DNA of 64,000 nucleotides from JAAFIW01 sp031414805 (GTDB lineage: Bacteria > Pseudomonadota > Gammaproteobacteria > Burkholderiales > Burkholderiaceae_C): contig JANOQJ010000014.1 of NCBI GenBank assembly GCA_031414805.1, positions 1 through 64,000 on the forward strand. The letters run 5' to 3'. Shown piece after piece: positions 9,382 through 17,660 of the stretch (the first letter of the stretch is position 1; the number at the start of each line of letters is the position of its first letter). The notes beneath the pieces are model-generated. The model was not told where the DNA came from. It did not search any database and worked only from the letters and a program-made list of their open reading frames with translations. Both the position numbers and the translations under genes were made by a program.

Positions 9382-11510
9382 GCGATGACTCCCACCTGGG
9401 AACCTGCGCGCGCGTCAGCGGTCAGCTGCAGCGACGGGGCACGGCGCACCAAGCCGTCCAACTGATACAAGCTGGCACTAACGGGCTCGCCAACGTTGGC
9501 TGACAAGTCAATGGCGGTATCGGTCACGTTGCTCAGCCGCTCAGACGGAACGTGGCCGCTCTGCACCACCGCTTCGCCAACCGCAGCCGTCAGCACCTGT
9601 TGCGACGAGTCGAACTCAAAGCCACTCAGGCCCATCAAGTTGCCCAATACGCGCAGCACTTTCCAGCCGGGGCGTGTGTCGCCTAGTGGCCGCACCACCG
9701 CGTGAAAGCCTTGCAAGCGACCTTCGGCGTTAACAAAGCTACCCGGTGTTTCGGTAAACGGTGCGATGGGCAACAAAACATCGCTGAACGCCATGTTGGC
9801 TTTGAAGGGGCTGAGCGTCACCACCATCTGTGCTTTGGCCAAGGCATCGGCGCTGGCCGCACCGACCGCACTGTCAGCGTGTGGCTCGGTGTTGAACAGG
9901 ATGGCCGCTTTCAGGTTGCCACTGAGCATTTGTGTGGCGTTCAAGCCGTCTTTCAGCGGATTCGCCTTGACCAGTTGGGCACCCACGGTATTCGCCGCTT
10001 CTGTCAAATAGCCGACGGTCGCGCCGGTTTGCTCACCAATCCAGTTGGCCAAAGCCAGCAGACTGGCTGCATTGGCATGGTGCGCCGCAGCGTTGCCCAG
10101 CAGCACCGCTTTGCGCTCTCCGCCCAGCAGGCTTTTAGCAATGGCTTTGGCAATATCTGTCGCGCTACCCGCAGCCGGGGCGGAAACACCCTTCTCGGCA
10201 GCAATCGCCGCAGCCACATCGGCCAGTGCTTGCCCCCACTGCGCAGCGGGTGTGGTGACGCTGTGGGCCAGGGGCATAGCCCAGTCATACGCTACGGAAT
10301 TGATAGCTGCTACAGCACATCCTTTGCGGGCAGATTGGCGAATTCGTTGTGCAAACAGCGGGTGGTCTTTGCGCAGGTTACTACCGACTACCAACACACG
10401 CTGCAGGTTCGACAGCGAGGTAATCGAGGTGCCCAGCCAGCGCACGCCGGGGCTGCTCACAAACTGCGCATAGCGCAAGCGGGAATCGATGTTGTCGCTA
10501 CCCAGACCACGAATCAACTGAGCGGCCAGGAACAGCTCTTCCAGTGTGCTGTGCGGGCTGACCAACGCGCCGATGCTGGCTGCGCCGTGGTCGACCTTGA
10601 TTTGTTTCAGGCCATTGGCGACGTATTCCAATGCAGTTTGCCAGTCGACCGTTTTCCACTCACCGCCCTGCTTGAGCATGGGCTGGGTCAGGCGCTCGTC
10701 GCTGTTCAGGGCTTCATAGGAAAAGCGGTCGCGGTCGGCGATCCAGCATTCATTGACCGCTTCGTTTTCCAGCGGCAGCACGCGCATCACCTTGTGGTTT
10801 TTCACCTGAATGGTGAGGTTGGTGCCGGTTGAATCGTGCGGGCTCACCGACTTGCGGCGGCTCAGTTCCCAGGTGCGGGCGCTATAGCGAAACGGCTTAC
10901 TGGTCAGGGCACCGACGGGGCAAATATCGATCATGTTGCCCGACAGCTCAGAATCAATCGTGTCGCTGACGATGGTGGTGATCTCAGAGTGTTCACCGCG
11001 GTGAATCATGCCCAGCTCCATCACACCGCCGACTTCCTGTCCAAAGCGCACGCAGCGGGTGCAGTGAATGCAGCGGCTCATTTCCTGCATAGAAATCAGC
11101 GGGCCCACATCTTTGACGGCCACCACGCGCTTTTCTTCCTCGTAGCGGGAGGCTGAACTGCCGTAGCCAACAGCAAGATCTTGCAATTGGCACTCGCCGC
11201 CCTGGTCGCAAATCGGGCAGTCCAGCGGGTGGTTGATGAGCAAAAACTCCATCACCGACTGCTGGGCCTTGATGGCCTTGTCGCTCTTGGTGCGCACGAT
11301 CATGCCGTTGGTCACCGGCGTGGCGCATGCAGGCATCGGCTTGGGCGCTTTTTCTACGTCCACCAGGCACATGCGGCAATTGGCGGCAATGGACAGCTTC
11401 TTGTGGTAGCAAAAGTGCGGAATATAGGTGCCCGCCTTGTCAGCCGCATGCATGACCATGCTGCCTTCCTGCACCTGTACTTTTTCGCCGTCAAGTTCGA
11501 TTTCGATCAT
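9378..11510 (-). CDS. nuoG: NADH-quinone oxidoreductase subunit G
   Basis: A 710-residue electron-transfer subunit. The N-terminal [2Fe-2S] ligands are C34, C45, C48 and C62; then H94, C98, C101 and C107 for N5; then C147, C150, C153 and C197 for N4. The remainder is the degenerate molybdopterin-oxidoreductase fold. The extra ligands for cluster N7 are not seen. At 710 residues it is shorter than the E. coli protein. A copy of the palindromic element, antisense to the gene, encodes residues around 394-406 (CAVAAINS). Confidence 0.96.
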   Translation of the reverse strand: MIEIELDGEKVQVQEGSMVMHAADKAGTYIPHFCYHKKLSIAANCRMCLVDVEKAPKPMPACATPVTNGMIVRTKSDKAIKAQQSVMEFLLINHPLDCPICDQGGECQLQDLAVGYGSSASRYEEEKRVVAVKDVGPLISMQEMSRCIHCTRCVRFGQEVGGVMELGMIHRGEHSEITTIVSDTIDSELSGNMIDICPVGALTSKPFRYSARTWELSRRKSVSPHDSTGTNLTIQVKNHKVMRVLPLENEAVNECWIADRDRFSYEALNSDERLTQPMLKQGGEWKTVDWQTALEYVANGLKQIKVDHGAASIGALVSPHSTLEELFLAAQLIRGLGSDNIDSRLRYAQFVSSPGVRWLGTSITSLSNLQRVLVVGSNLRKDHPLFAQRIRQSARKGCAVAAINSVAYDWAMPLAHSVTTPAAQWGQALADVAAAIAAEKGVSAPAAGSATDIAKAIAKSLLGGERKAVLLGNAAAHHANAASLLALANWIGEQTGATVGYLTEAANTVGAQLVKANPLKDGLNATQMLSGNLKAAILFNTEPHADSAVGAASADALAKAQMVVTLSPFKANMAFSDVLLPIAPFTETPGSFVNAEGRLQGFHAVVRPLGDTRPGWKVLRVLGNLMGLSGFEFDSSQQVLTAAVGEAVVQSGHVPSERLSNVTDTAIDLSANVGEPVSASLYQLDGLVRRAPSLQLTADARAGSQVGVIA
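10291..10330 (+). repeat. Palindromic element copy 2 (inside nuoG, antisense)
   Basis: The core at 10303-10317 reads ATAGCTGCTACAGCA. It is the most diverged copy on the 3' side and the only one with AC at the centre. Relative to nuoG it is antisense, read as AVAAINS. The upstream arm GCTACGGAATTG matches other copies (GCTA-n-GAATTG). Confidence 0.7.
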
Positions 11511-11523
11511 GTTTGTTCTTGCT

Positions 11524-12873
11524 TCAGGCTGTCGCAGTTTCTGTCTTCGCGCTATTGATCATCGCTTCGAATTCGGGCCGGAAATGCTTGATCATGGCTC
11601 GAACCGGCATGGCCGCCGCGTCACCCAGCGCGCAAATCGTGCGGCCCTGGATGTTGTCAGCCAGCGAGTTAAGCAAGTCCATGTCTGCCGCCCGACCCTT
11701 GCCGGTGTGAATGCGGTCAACGATGCGCCAGAGCCAACCCGTACCTTCGCGGCAGGGGGTGCACTGGCCGCAGGACTCGTGCATGTAAAAGTAGGACAGC
11801 CGCTTGAGCGACTCGACCATGCAGCGCGAATCGTCCATCACAATCACCGCGCCCGACCCGAGCATGGAGCCTGCCTTGGCAATGGAGTCGTAATCCATGG
11901 TGCATTCCATCATCACGTTGGCCGGCAACACTGGGGCGGACGAGCCGCCGGGAATCACAGCTTTCAGCGTGCGGCCTTTGCGCACCCCACCCGCCAATTC
12001 CAGTAATTTGGAAAACGGTGTGCCCAGAGGAATTTCGTAGTTGCCTGGCAACTCCACATCGCCTGAAACCGAATAGATCTTGGTACCGCCATTGTTGGGT
12101 TTGCCAATTTCCAGATACGCCTGCCCGCCGTTGCGAATGATCCAGGGAACCGCTGCGAAGGTCTCTGTGTTGTTGATGGTGGTGGGCTTGCCGTACATGC
12201 CAAAGCTGGCGGGGAACGGTGGCTTGAAACGCGGTTGGCCCTTTTTGCCCTCCAACGATTCGAGCAAAGCAGTTTCTTCCCCACAGATGTAGGCACCAAA
12301 TCCGTGAAACGCATGCAGTTGAAAACTGAAGCCGCTTCCCAGAATTTTGTCACCCAGCAAGCCTGCCCCACGGGCCTCTTCGAGCGCTTCTTCAAACCGG
12401 TCGTAGGTGGTGAAGATTTCGCCGTGTATGTAGTTGTAGCCCACGCTGATGCCCATGGCATAGGCGGCGATAGCCATGCCTTCAATCACGATGTGGGGGT
12501 TGAACTGCAGGATGTCGCGGTCTTTGCAGGTGCCGGGCTCGCCTTCGTCGGAGTTGCACACCAGGTACTTTTGGCCCGGGAACTGGCGGGGCATGAAGCT
12601 CCACTTCAAGCCTGTGGGAAAGCCCGCGCCACCGCGGCCACGCAAGGCTGATTCTTTGACGGTCGCGATCACCTGATCCTGCGTCATGGGCTCTCCGCCG
12701 TCCGATCCCAGAATTTTGCGCAAGGCTTGATAACCGCCACGCGCCACGTAGTCTTTCAAACGCCAGTTGGTGCCGTCCAAATCTGCCAGAATTTGTGGGC
12801 TGATGTGGCGGTTGTGAAAGCAGGTTTGCACGCCGGTGGCTTGAAACTGAGCGAGCACTTGTTGGGCATTCAT
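11524..12873 (-). CDS. nuoF: NADH-quinone oxidoreductase subunit F
   Basis: A 449-residue NADH-binding subunit carrying FMN and the N3 [4Fe-4S] cluster. The glycine-rich FMN/NADH loop GRGGAGFPTGLKW is near residue 80, and the cluster ligands lie in SCGQCTPCREG near residue 360 and in RTICALGDAAAMP further on. It is the electron entry point of complex I. It overlaps nuoE by four bases and is followed 13 bases later by nuoG. Confidence 0.97.
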   Translation of the reverse strand: MNAQQVLAQFQATGVQTCFHNRHISPQILADLDGTNWRLKDYVARGGYQALRKILGSDGGEPMTQDQVIATVKESALRGRGGAGFPTGLKWSFMPRQFPGQKYLVCNSDEGEPGTCKDRDILQFNPHIVIEGMAIAAYAMGISVGYNYIHGEIFTTYDRFEEALEEARGAGLLGDKILGSGFSFQLHAFHGFGAYICGEETALLESLEGKKGQPRFKPPFPASFGMYGKPTTINNTETFAAVPWIIRNGGQAYLEIGKPNNGGTKIYSVSGDVELPGNYEIPLGTPFSKLLELAGGVRKGRTLKAVIPGGSSAPVLPANVMMECTMDYDSIAKAGSMLGSGAVIVMDDSRCMVESLKRLSYFYMHESCGQCTPCREGTGWLWRIVDRIHTGKGRAADMDLLNSLADNIQGRTICALGDAAAMPVRAMIKHFRPEFEAMINSAKTETATA

Positions 12874-13349
12874 AGCGTCGCGCCTTTCAAACCGTCAATC
12901 AACTGATCAAGCTTGTCGTGCGTCATGAAGCTACACATGGTGCGGTCGTTGACCAGCATCACGGGCGAATCGGCACACGCGCCCAGGCATTCGCTTTGCT
13001 GCACGGTGAACAGGCCATCTGCCGTGGTGCCGCCCATCTCCACACCCAGCTTGTGACACAGATGATCCAGCGCTTTTTGGCCATCCCGCAACTGACACGG
13101 CAAGTTGGTGCAGACGTTCAGCTTGTACTTGCCAACCGGTTGCTGGTTGTACATGTTGTAAAAGGTGGTGACCTCGTGCACCGCAATCGGGGCCATGCCC
13201 AGGTAGTCGGCAATCTCGCGCTCGGCTTCGATGGACACGTAGCCCTGCTCGTGCTGAACGATGGCCAAGCAGGCCATGACGGCGGACTCTTTGTGGTCGG
13301 CCGGGTACTTGGCTACTTCACGGTCGAAGCGCTGGTGCATGGTCTTCAT
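12870..13349 (-). CDS. nuoE: NADH-quinone oxidoreductase subunit E
   Basis: A 159-residue thioredoxin-fold subunit binding the N1a [2Fe-2S] cluster through C80, C85, C121 and C125 (VCTNLPC and ECLGACADSP). It is overlapped by four bases at both ends, by nuoD and nuoF, so translation of nuoD-E-F is probably coupled. Confidence 0.97.
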   Translation of the reverse strand: MKTMHQRFDREVAKYPADHKESAVMACLAIVQHEQGYVSIEAEREIADYLGMAPIAVHEVTTFYNMYNQQPVGKYKLNVCTNLPCQLRDGQKALDHLCHKLGVEMGGTTADGLFTVQQSECLGACADSPVMLVNDRTMCSFMTHDKLDQLIDGLKGATL

Positions 13350-14599
13350 CGGTCAATTTCTCCGAACACAATATCCATGGTGCCAATGATGGCCACCGCA
13401 TCTGCAATCATGTGGCCGCGACCCATCTCGTCAAGGGCGGCCAGATGTGGGAAACCAGGCGGGCGAATTTTCAGGCGGTAAGGCTTGTTGGCACCGTCAC
13501 TGACGATGTAGATACCGAACTCGCCTTTGGGATGCTCCACCGCTGCATACGCTTGACCCTCGGGCACGTGAAAGCCTTCGGTGAACAGCTTGAAGTGGTG
13601 AATCAGCTCTTCCATATTGGCTTTCATGGATTCGCGGTCGGGCGCAGCCACCTTGTGGTTGTCGGTAATGACCGGGCCAGGGTTCACGCGCAACCAGTCA
13701 ACGCATTGCTTGATGATGCGGTTGGACTGCTTCATCTCTTCCATGCGTACCAGGTAGCGGTCGTAACAGTCGCCGGTCACACCAACCGGCACATCAAAGT
13801 CCATACGGTCGTACACGTCATACGGTTGCTTTTTGCGCAAGTCCCAGGCAATGCCGGAGCCGCGCAACATAGGGCCGGTAAAGCCCAGATTCAGTGCTCT
13901 CTCAGGCGTGACCACACCGATGCCCACGGTGCGCTGCTTCCAGATGCGGTTGTCGGTCAGCAGGGTGTGGTACTCGCCGAGGTAACCGTCAAAACGCTGG
14001 GTGAATGAGTCGATGAAGTCCAACAGCGAACCCGAGCGCTCGTCGTTCAAGGCCTTGATCGCGCGATCGTTGCGCACCTTGCTGGCCTTGTACTGCGGCA
14101 TGGTGTCTGGCAGGTCGCGGTACACGCCACCGGGGCGAAAGTAGGCGGCGTGCATGCGGGCGCCCGAGACGGCCTCATACATGTCAAACAAGTCTTCGCG
14201 TTCGCGGAAGGCATACAGCAAGATGCCCATCGCACCGCAGTCCAGACCATGCGCGCCCAGCCACAGCAGGTGGTTCATCAGGCGGGTGATTTCGGCAAAC
14301 ATCACGCGGATGTATTGCGCACGCTCGGGCACTTCCAGGCCCATCAGCTTTTCGATCGCCAGGCAGTAAGCGTGCTCGTTGCACATCATGGACACGTAAT
14401 CCAGCCTGTCCATATAAGGCAGCGACTGGATGTAGGTTTTGCTCTCGGCCAGCTTCTCAGTGGCGCGGTGCAGCAGTCCAATGTGCGGATCAGCACGCTG
14501 GATCACTTCGCCATCAAGCTCCAAAACCAGACGCAACACGCCGTGTGCCGCAGGATGCTGAGGGCCGAAGTTCAGCGTGTAGTTTTTGATTTCAGCCAT
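13346..14599 (-). CDS. nuoD: NADH-quinone oxidoreductase subunit D (49 kDa)
   Basis: A 417-residue peripheral subunit that forms the quinone pocket with NuoB. Conserved N-terminal FGPQHPAAHGVLRLVLELDG and C-terminal MDIVFGEIDR are present and complete. Length is normal. It is separated from nuoC by 84 bases that consist almost entirely of a GC-rich repeat, unlike the tightly packed junctions of nuoD-E-F and nuoG-H. Confidence 0.98.
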   Translation of the reverse strand: MAEIKNYTLNFGPQHPAAHGVLRLVLELDGEVIQRADPHIGLLHRATEKLAESKTYIQSLPYMDRLDYVSMMCNEHAYCLAIEKLMGLEVPERAQYIRVMFAEITRLMNHLLWLGAHGLDCGAMGILLYAFREREDLFDMYEAVSGARMHAAYFRPGGVYRDLPDTMPQYKASKVRNDRAIKALNDERSGSLLDFIDSFTQRFDGYLGEYHTLLTDNRIWKQRTVGIGVVTPERALNLGFTGPMLRGSGIAWDLRKKQPYDVYDRMDFDVPVGVTGDCYDRYLVRMEEMKQSNRIIKQCVDWLRVNPGPVITDNHKVAAPDRESMKANMEELIHHFKLFTEGFHVPEGQAYAAVEHPKGEFGIYIVSDGANKPYRLKIRPPGFPHLAALDEMGRGHMIADAVAIIGTMDIVFGEIDR

Positions 14600-14602
14600 G
14601 AT

Positions 14603-14683
14603 CGGGCCTCCGACGGGCCGCCCCTAGGCAGGCCTGGGCCCCCTCGGGGGGCAACGACGACACGAAGTGCGGAGTGTGGGGGC
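14603..14683. repeat. GC-rich dispersed repeat between nuoC and nuoD
   Basis: The spacer contains GGGCCCCCTCGGGGGGC (a CCCC/GGGG inverted repeat) followed by CGACACGAAGTGCGGAGTG and GGGGG. A related sequence with CCCCCTGGGGGG, GCGAAGCGCTTCG and GGGGGGG occurs at 21.98-22.07 kb inside the aminotransferase gene. I associate repeats of this form with Comamonadaceae genomes. Two copies are visible here. Confidence 0.7.
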
Positions 14684-15292
14684 TCATCGAACGCCTCCGT
14701 AGTTGTCTTCACGGATGATGCGCGGGACGATCTCGCGTGGCTCAATGCTCACCGGCTGATAGATCACCCGCTTGCGCTCGGCGTCGTAGCGCATTTCGAC
14801 ATGGCCCGACACCGGGAAGTCTTTGCGGAAGGGGTGGCCAATGAAACCGTAGTCGGTGAGCAGACGGCGTAGGTCGTTGTGACCTTCAAATACGATGCCA
14901 AACAAGTCAAATGCTTCGCGCTCGAACCAGTTGGCGGCGCTCCAAACCGGTGTGAGCGATGCCACCACAGGCATGTCGTCGTCGGGCGCAAACACTTTCA
15001 GCCGCACGCGCTGATTCAGGCTGACCGACAACAAATGCGACACCACGCTGTAACGCAGGCCGTCGTATGCACCGTCTTTGTATTCGGAAAAATCGATGCC
15101 GCATAAGTCGATCAATTGCTCGAACTGGCAGCCGGGCGCGTCGCGCAGGGCCTGGGCAACCGCCAGATAGTCAGCAGCAGTGACCACCAGAGTGATCTCG
15201 CCCAGCTTGACGCTGATGTGGCGAACCTTGTCGCCCAGCACAGCGGCAATGGTGTCTTTCAGCGCATGGGGGTCAACAGCAAATGCAGTCAT
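14684..15292 (-). CDS. nuoC: NADH-quinone oxidoreductase subunit C
   Basis: A 202-residue peripheral subunit (30 kDa type). The family signature ERE-x-FD-x-FGI-x-F-x-GH-x-D-L-RR-x-L-x-DYGF is visible around residues 115-150, with the conserved HPFRKDFP after it. The end (EDNYGGVR) is normal. Six bases separate it from nuoB. Confidence 0.97.
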   Translation of the reverse strand: MTAFAVDPHALKDTIAAVLGDKVRHISVKLGEITLVVTAADYLAVAQALRDAPGCQFEQLIDLCGIDFSEYKDGAYDGLRYSVVSHLLSVSLNQRVRLKVFAPDDDMPVVASLTPVWSAANWFEREAFDLFGIVFEGHNDLRRLLTDYGFIGHPFRKDFPVSGHVEMRYDAERKRVIYQPVSIEPREIVPRIIREDNYGGVR

Positions 15293-15298
15293 CTGTGT

Positions 15299-15775
15299 TT
15301 ATGCCCTTGCAATCGTTTGGGTACGACGGATTTTTTGTTGCAGCTGGATGATTCCGTAAATCAGCGCCTCAGCGGTGGGCGGGCAACCCGGCACGTACAC
15401 ATCGACCGGCACGATGCGGTCGCAGCCGCGCACCACCGAATAGCTGTAGTGGTAATAGCCACCGCCGTTGGCACAACTGCCCATGCTCAACACCCAGCGT
15501 GGCTCGCTCATCTGGTCATACACCTTGCGCAAGGCCGGGGCCATTTTGTTGCACAGTGTCCCGGCCACAATCATCAAATCGCTCTGCCGAGGGCTGGGGC
15601 GGAACACCACGCCGAAACGGTCCAGGTCGTAGCGGGAGGCACCCGCGTGCATCATCTCAACCGCACAGCACGCCAAGCCGAATGTCATGGGCCACAGCGA
15701 GCCGGTTTTGGCCCAATTGATCACTGAGTCCACCGTGGTGGTGGCAAAGTTCTCTTTAAAAACGCCTTCAATCAT
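15299..15775 (-). CDS. nuoB: NADH-quinone oxidoreductase subunit B
   Basis: A 158-residue subunit that holds cluster N2, the last cluster before quinone. Ligands are the adjacent pair C36-C37 (GLACCAVEMMH), C101 (GSCANGGG) and C131 (VPGCPPTAEAL), all present. It lies 30 bases after nuoA. Confidence 0.98.
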   Translation of the reverse strand: MIEGVFKENFATTTVDSVINWAKTGSLWPMTFGLACCAVEMMHAGASRYDLDRFGVVFRPSPRQSDLMIVAGTLCNKMAPALRKVYDQMSEPRWVLSMGSCANGGGYYHYSYSVVRGCDRIVPVDVYVPGCPPTAEALIYGIIQLQQKIRRTQTIARA

Positions 15776-15805
15776 GAATGAGTCCTGGTGTGAGGTTGGC
15801 CGGGT

Positions 15806-16165
15806 TTATTCCCAGTCCAGCGCGCCTTTTTTCCACTCGTAGATGAAACCCACGACGAGGATGGCTAAAAACACCATCATGGCCCAAAAGCCGGTGGGGC
15901 CGATCTCTTTGAGGGCAACGGCCCAGGGAAAAAGGAAGGCAATTTCCAGGTCGAACAGGATGAACAAAATGGCCACCAGGTAGTAGCGCACATCAAACTT
16001 CATGCGGGCGTCTTCAAACGCTTCAAAGCCGCATTCGTACGGGGAGTTTTTCTCGGCGTCAGGCCGGTTGGGGCCGAAGATGTAACCCAGGGCCTGGGGC
16101 GCGACGCCAACGGCGAGGCCCACGAGGATGAACAGGAAAACGGGCAGGTACTGGTCAAGGTTCAT
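15806..16165 (-). CDS. nuoA: NADH-quinone oxidoreductase subunit A
   Basis: A 119-residue membrane subunit with three helices and the conserved loop YECGFEAFEDARMKFDVRYY, which contacts the quinone tunnel. It is the first nuo gene. A tRNA-Leu gene ends 56 bases upstream on the same strand, so the operon may be read through from the tpiA-secG-tRNA unit or from a promoter in the short gap. Confidence 0.97.
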   Translation of the reverse strand: MNLDQYLPVFLFILVGLAVGVAPQALGYIFGPNRPDAEKNSPYECGFEAFEDARMKFDVRYYLVAILFILFDLEIAFLFPWAVALKEIGPTGFWAMMVFLAILVVGFIYEWKKGALDWE

Positions 16166-16221
16166 CGCACAGTGTTCATCTTTGCGTTGGCCTGAAAAGG
16201 CTTCAAGCCAAACGTTGTATC

Positions 16222-16306
16222 TGGTGCCGTCGGCGAGACTCGAACTCGCACAGCTTTCGCCACTACCCCCTCAAGATAGCGTGTCTACCAATTTCACCAC
16301 GACGGC
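16222..16306 (-). tRNA. tRNA-Leu (anticodon GAG)
   Basis: On the minus strand the gene begins GCCGTCG and ends CGACGGC, then A and an encoded CCA. The D arm (GGTGAAATTGGTAGACAC), an anticodon loop TTGAGGG giving GAG, a class II variable arm and the T arm (GAGTTCGAGTCTC) are all visible. Acceptor stem pairing is perfect over seven bases. It lies between secG and nuoA on the same strand. Confidence 0.95.
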
Positions 16307-16435
16307 GGTTTTTTCTGCCCCGATTGCATGAGGAACGCGACCGTTTTTAAGGCGGCGGTTGGCTTTCAGGACAGCCCGAGAGTTTACCCGTAAAGCACCG
16401 CTGCCCCGGGGCCAGCGGCGGGTATTTGGCTAGTC

Positions 16436-16882
16436 TTATTTGGTGGGAATTTGCGCAGCGCCTGACGCTGCGGGTGCCGGGATGGCGGCAGCGCCCGTTG
16501 TGGCGGGCGCAACGCTCGGTGCAGTGGTCGCTGGAATCTGGGCGGCACCCGTGGGGGCAGAGGCGGCACTTCGAGCAGCCGAGGCAGACGTACCCGGAAT
16601 CGCTGCAGCAGGGCCGTCCAGCACGCTGCCAGATTCGGTAGGGCGCAGATTGCCAAAGTAGGCCAGTGCGAGCGTGCAGGAGAAAAACACAGCTGCCAGC
16701 ACACCTGTAGTGCGCGACAGGAAGTTGGCGCTGCCGCTGGCGCCAAACAGGCTGCCGGCGCTGCCGCCGCCAAATGCAGCGCCCATGTCAGCACCTTTGC
16801 CGTGCTGGATGAGCACCAAGACGATCATGCCCAGGGCGGAGAGCATTTGAATAGCCAGGATGATGGTGAGAAGAACGTTCAT
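16436..16882 (-). CDS. secG: Preprotein translocase subunit SecG
   Basis: A 148-residue protein. The first 75 residues are standard SecG: an N-terminal helix (IILAIQMLSALGMIVLVLIQ), the conserved GKGADMGAAFGGGSAGSLFG loop, and a second helix (VLAAVFFSCTLALAYFG). The C-terminal 60 residues are an Ala/Pro/Thr-rich tail with repeated GAAQIP/GAAAIP units, making the protein longer than usual. SecG supports SecYEG export. The start has an AGGAG site seven bases upstream. A palindromic element copy abuts this site. Confidence 0.94.
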   Translation of the reverse strand: MNVLLTIILAIQMLSALGMIVLVLIQHGKGADMGAAFGGGSAGSLFGASGSANFLSRTTGVLAAVFFSCTLALAYFGNLRPTESGSVLDGPAAAIPGTSASAARSAASAPTGAAQIPATTAPSVAPATTGAAAIPAPAASGAAQIPTK

Positions 16883-16887
16883 TAATT

Positions 16888-16925
16888 ACTCCTAATTCGA
16901 TAGCTGCTTGAGCACACGCCTAGCG
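16888..16925 (+). repeat. Palindromic element copy 3 (tpiA-secG gap)
   Basis: The core at 16900-16914 reads ATAGCTGCTTGAGCA, preceded by ACTCCTAATTCG, the same 5' arm found in the tpiA copy (GCTCCTAATTCA). It fills the 37-base gap between tpiA and secG. Because secG lies on the minus strand, the element's 5' arm supplies the AGGAG that serves as the secG ribosome binding site. Confidence 0.85.
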
Positions 16926-17660
16926 GGCTGCAGCAATGATTTGTATAAATTCAGCGGCTTTGAGCGATGCACCGCCAATCAACCCACCGTCAATGTCGGG
17001 CTGGCTCAGCAGGGCTGCTGCGTTGGCGGCGTTCATGCTGCCGCCGTACAAGATGTGAATGTGTTTGTCCTGCGTGCTGGCGGCTTTCAGCTGCGCACGC
17101 AGCACCGCGTGCACGGCTTGCGCCTGTTCGGGTGAGGCGGTTTTGCCAGTGCCAATGGCCCAAACCGGTTCGTACGCCACGACGATTTCGCTGATGCAGT
17201 GGCCGTTGACATGAATCACTGCGGCCAGTTGGCGTTTGACGACTTCTTCTGTTTGCCCCGCTTCGCGCTGTGCCAGCGTTTCGCCGACGCACACGATCGG
17301 TGTGATGCCTGCAGCCAGTGCGGCCTTGGTTTTGTCAGCCACGGCTTGATCGGTCTCACCGTGGTACAGGCGGCGCTCGCTGTGGCCCACGATGCAAAAA
17401 CGCACGCCAAATTCTTTCAGCATCGCTGCCGATGTTTCACCCGTGAAAGCACCCGAAGCCTGCGCAGAGATGTCTTGCGCTCCTAATTCAATAGCTGCTC
17501 CAGCAAGTAATACTTGGGCTTGAGACAGATATGGCATAGAAACGCACACCACCACCTGGCAGGCAGGCGCGGTCACGCTTGCCATCAATTCGCGCAGCAA
17601 GACGTCGTTGGCAGCCAAGCCGCCGTTCATCTTCCAGTTGCCTGCGATCAGTTTTTTCAT
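16920..17660 (-). CDS. tpiA: Triosephosphate isomerase
   Basis: A 246-residue TIM-barrel enzyme that interconverts dihydroxyacetone phosphate and glyceraldehyde 3-phosphate. The active-site N8 and K10 (AGNWKMN), the histidine in CIVGHSERR near residue 97 and the glutamate in AYEPVWAIGTG near residue 170 are present, with the phosphate loop LYGGSMN. An antisense palindromic-element copy encodes residues 46-61 (LLAGAAIELGA) without an obvious change in length. It overlaps the upstream oxidoreductase by four bases. Confidence 0.97.
   Translation of the reverse strand: MKKLIAGNWKMNGGLAANDVLLRELMASVTAPACQVVVCVSMPYLSQAQVLLAGAAIELGAQDISAQASGAFTGETSAAMLKEFGVRFCIVGHSERRLYHGETDQAVADKTKAALAAGITPIVCVGETLAQREAGQTEEVVKRQLAAVIHVNGHCISEIVVAYEPVWAIGTGKTASPEQAQAVHAVLRAQLKAASTQDKHIHILYGGSMNAANAAALLSQPDIDGGLIGGASLKAAEFIQIIAAAR
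17478..17525 (+). repeat. Palindromic element copy 4 (inside tpiA, antisense)
   Basis: The core at 17491-17505 reads ATAGCTGCTCCAGCA (centre CC), preceded by GCTCCTAATTCA and followed by an AT-rich stretch and TTGGGCTT. Relative to tpiA it is antisense, read as LLAGAAIEL. Confidence 0.85.

Noticed and set aside
9702..10832. Plus-strand frame of 376 codons opposite nuoG
   Set aside because: Shadow frame; composition is artificial and NuoG cluster motifs on the minus strand are intact.
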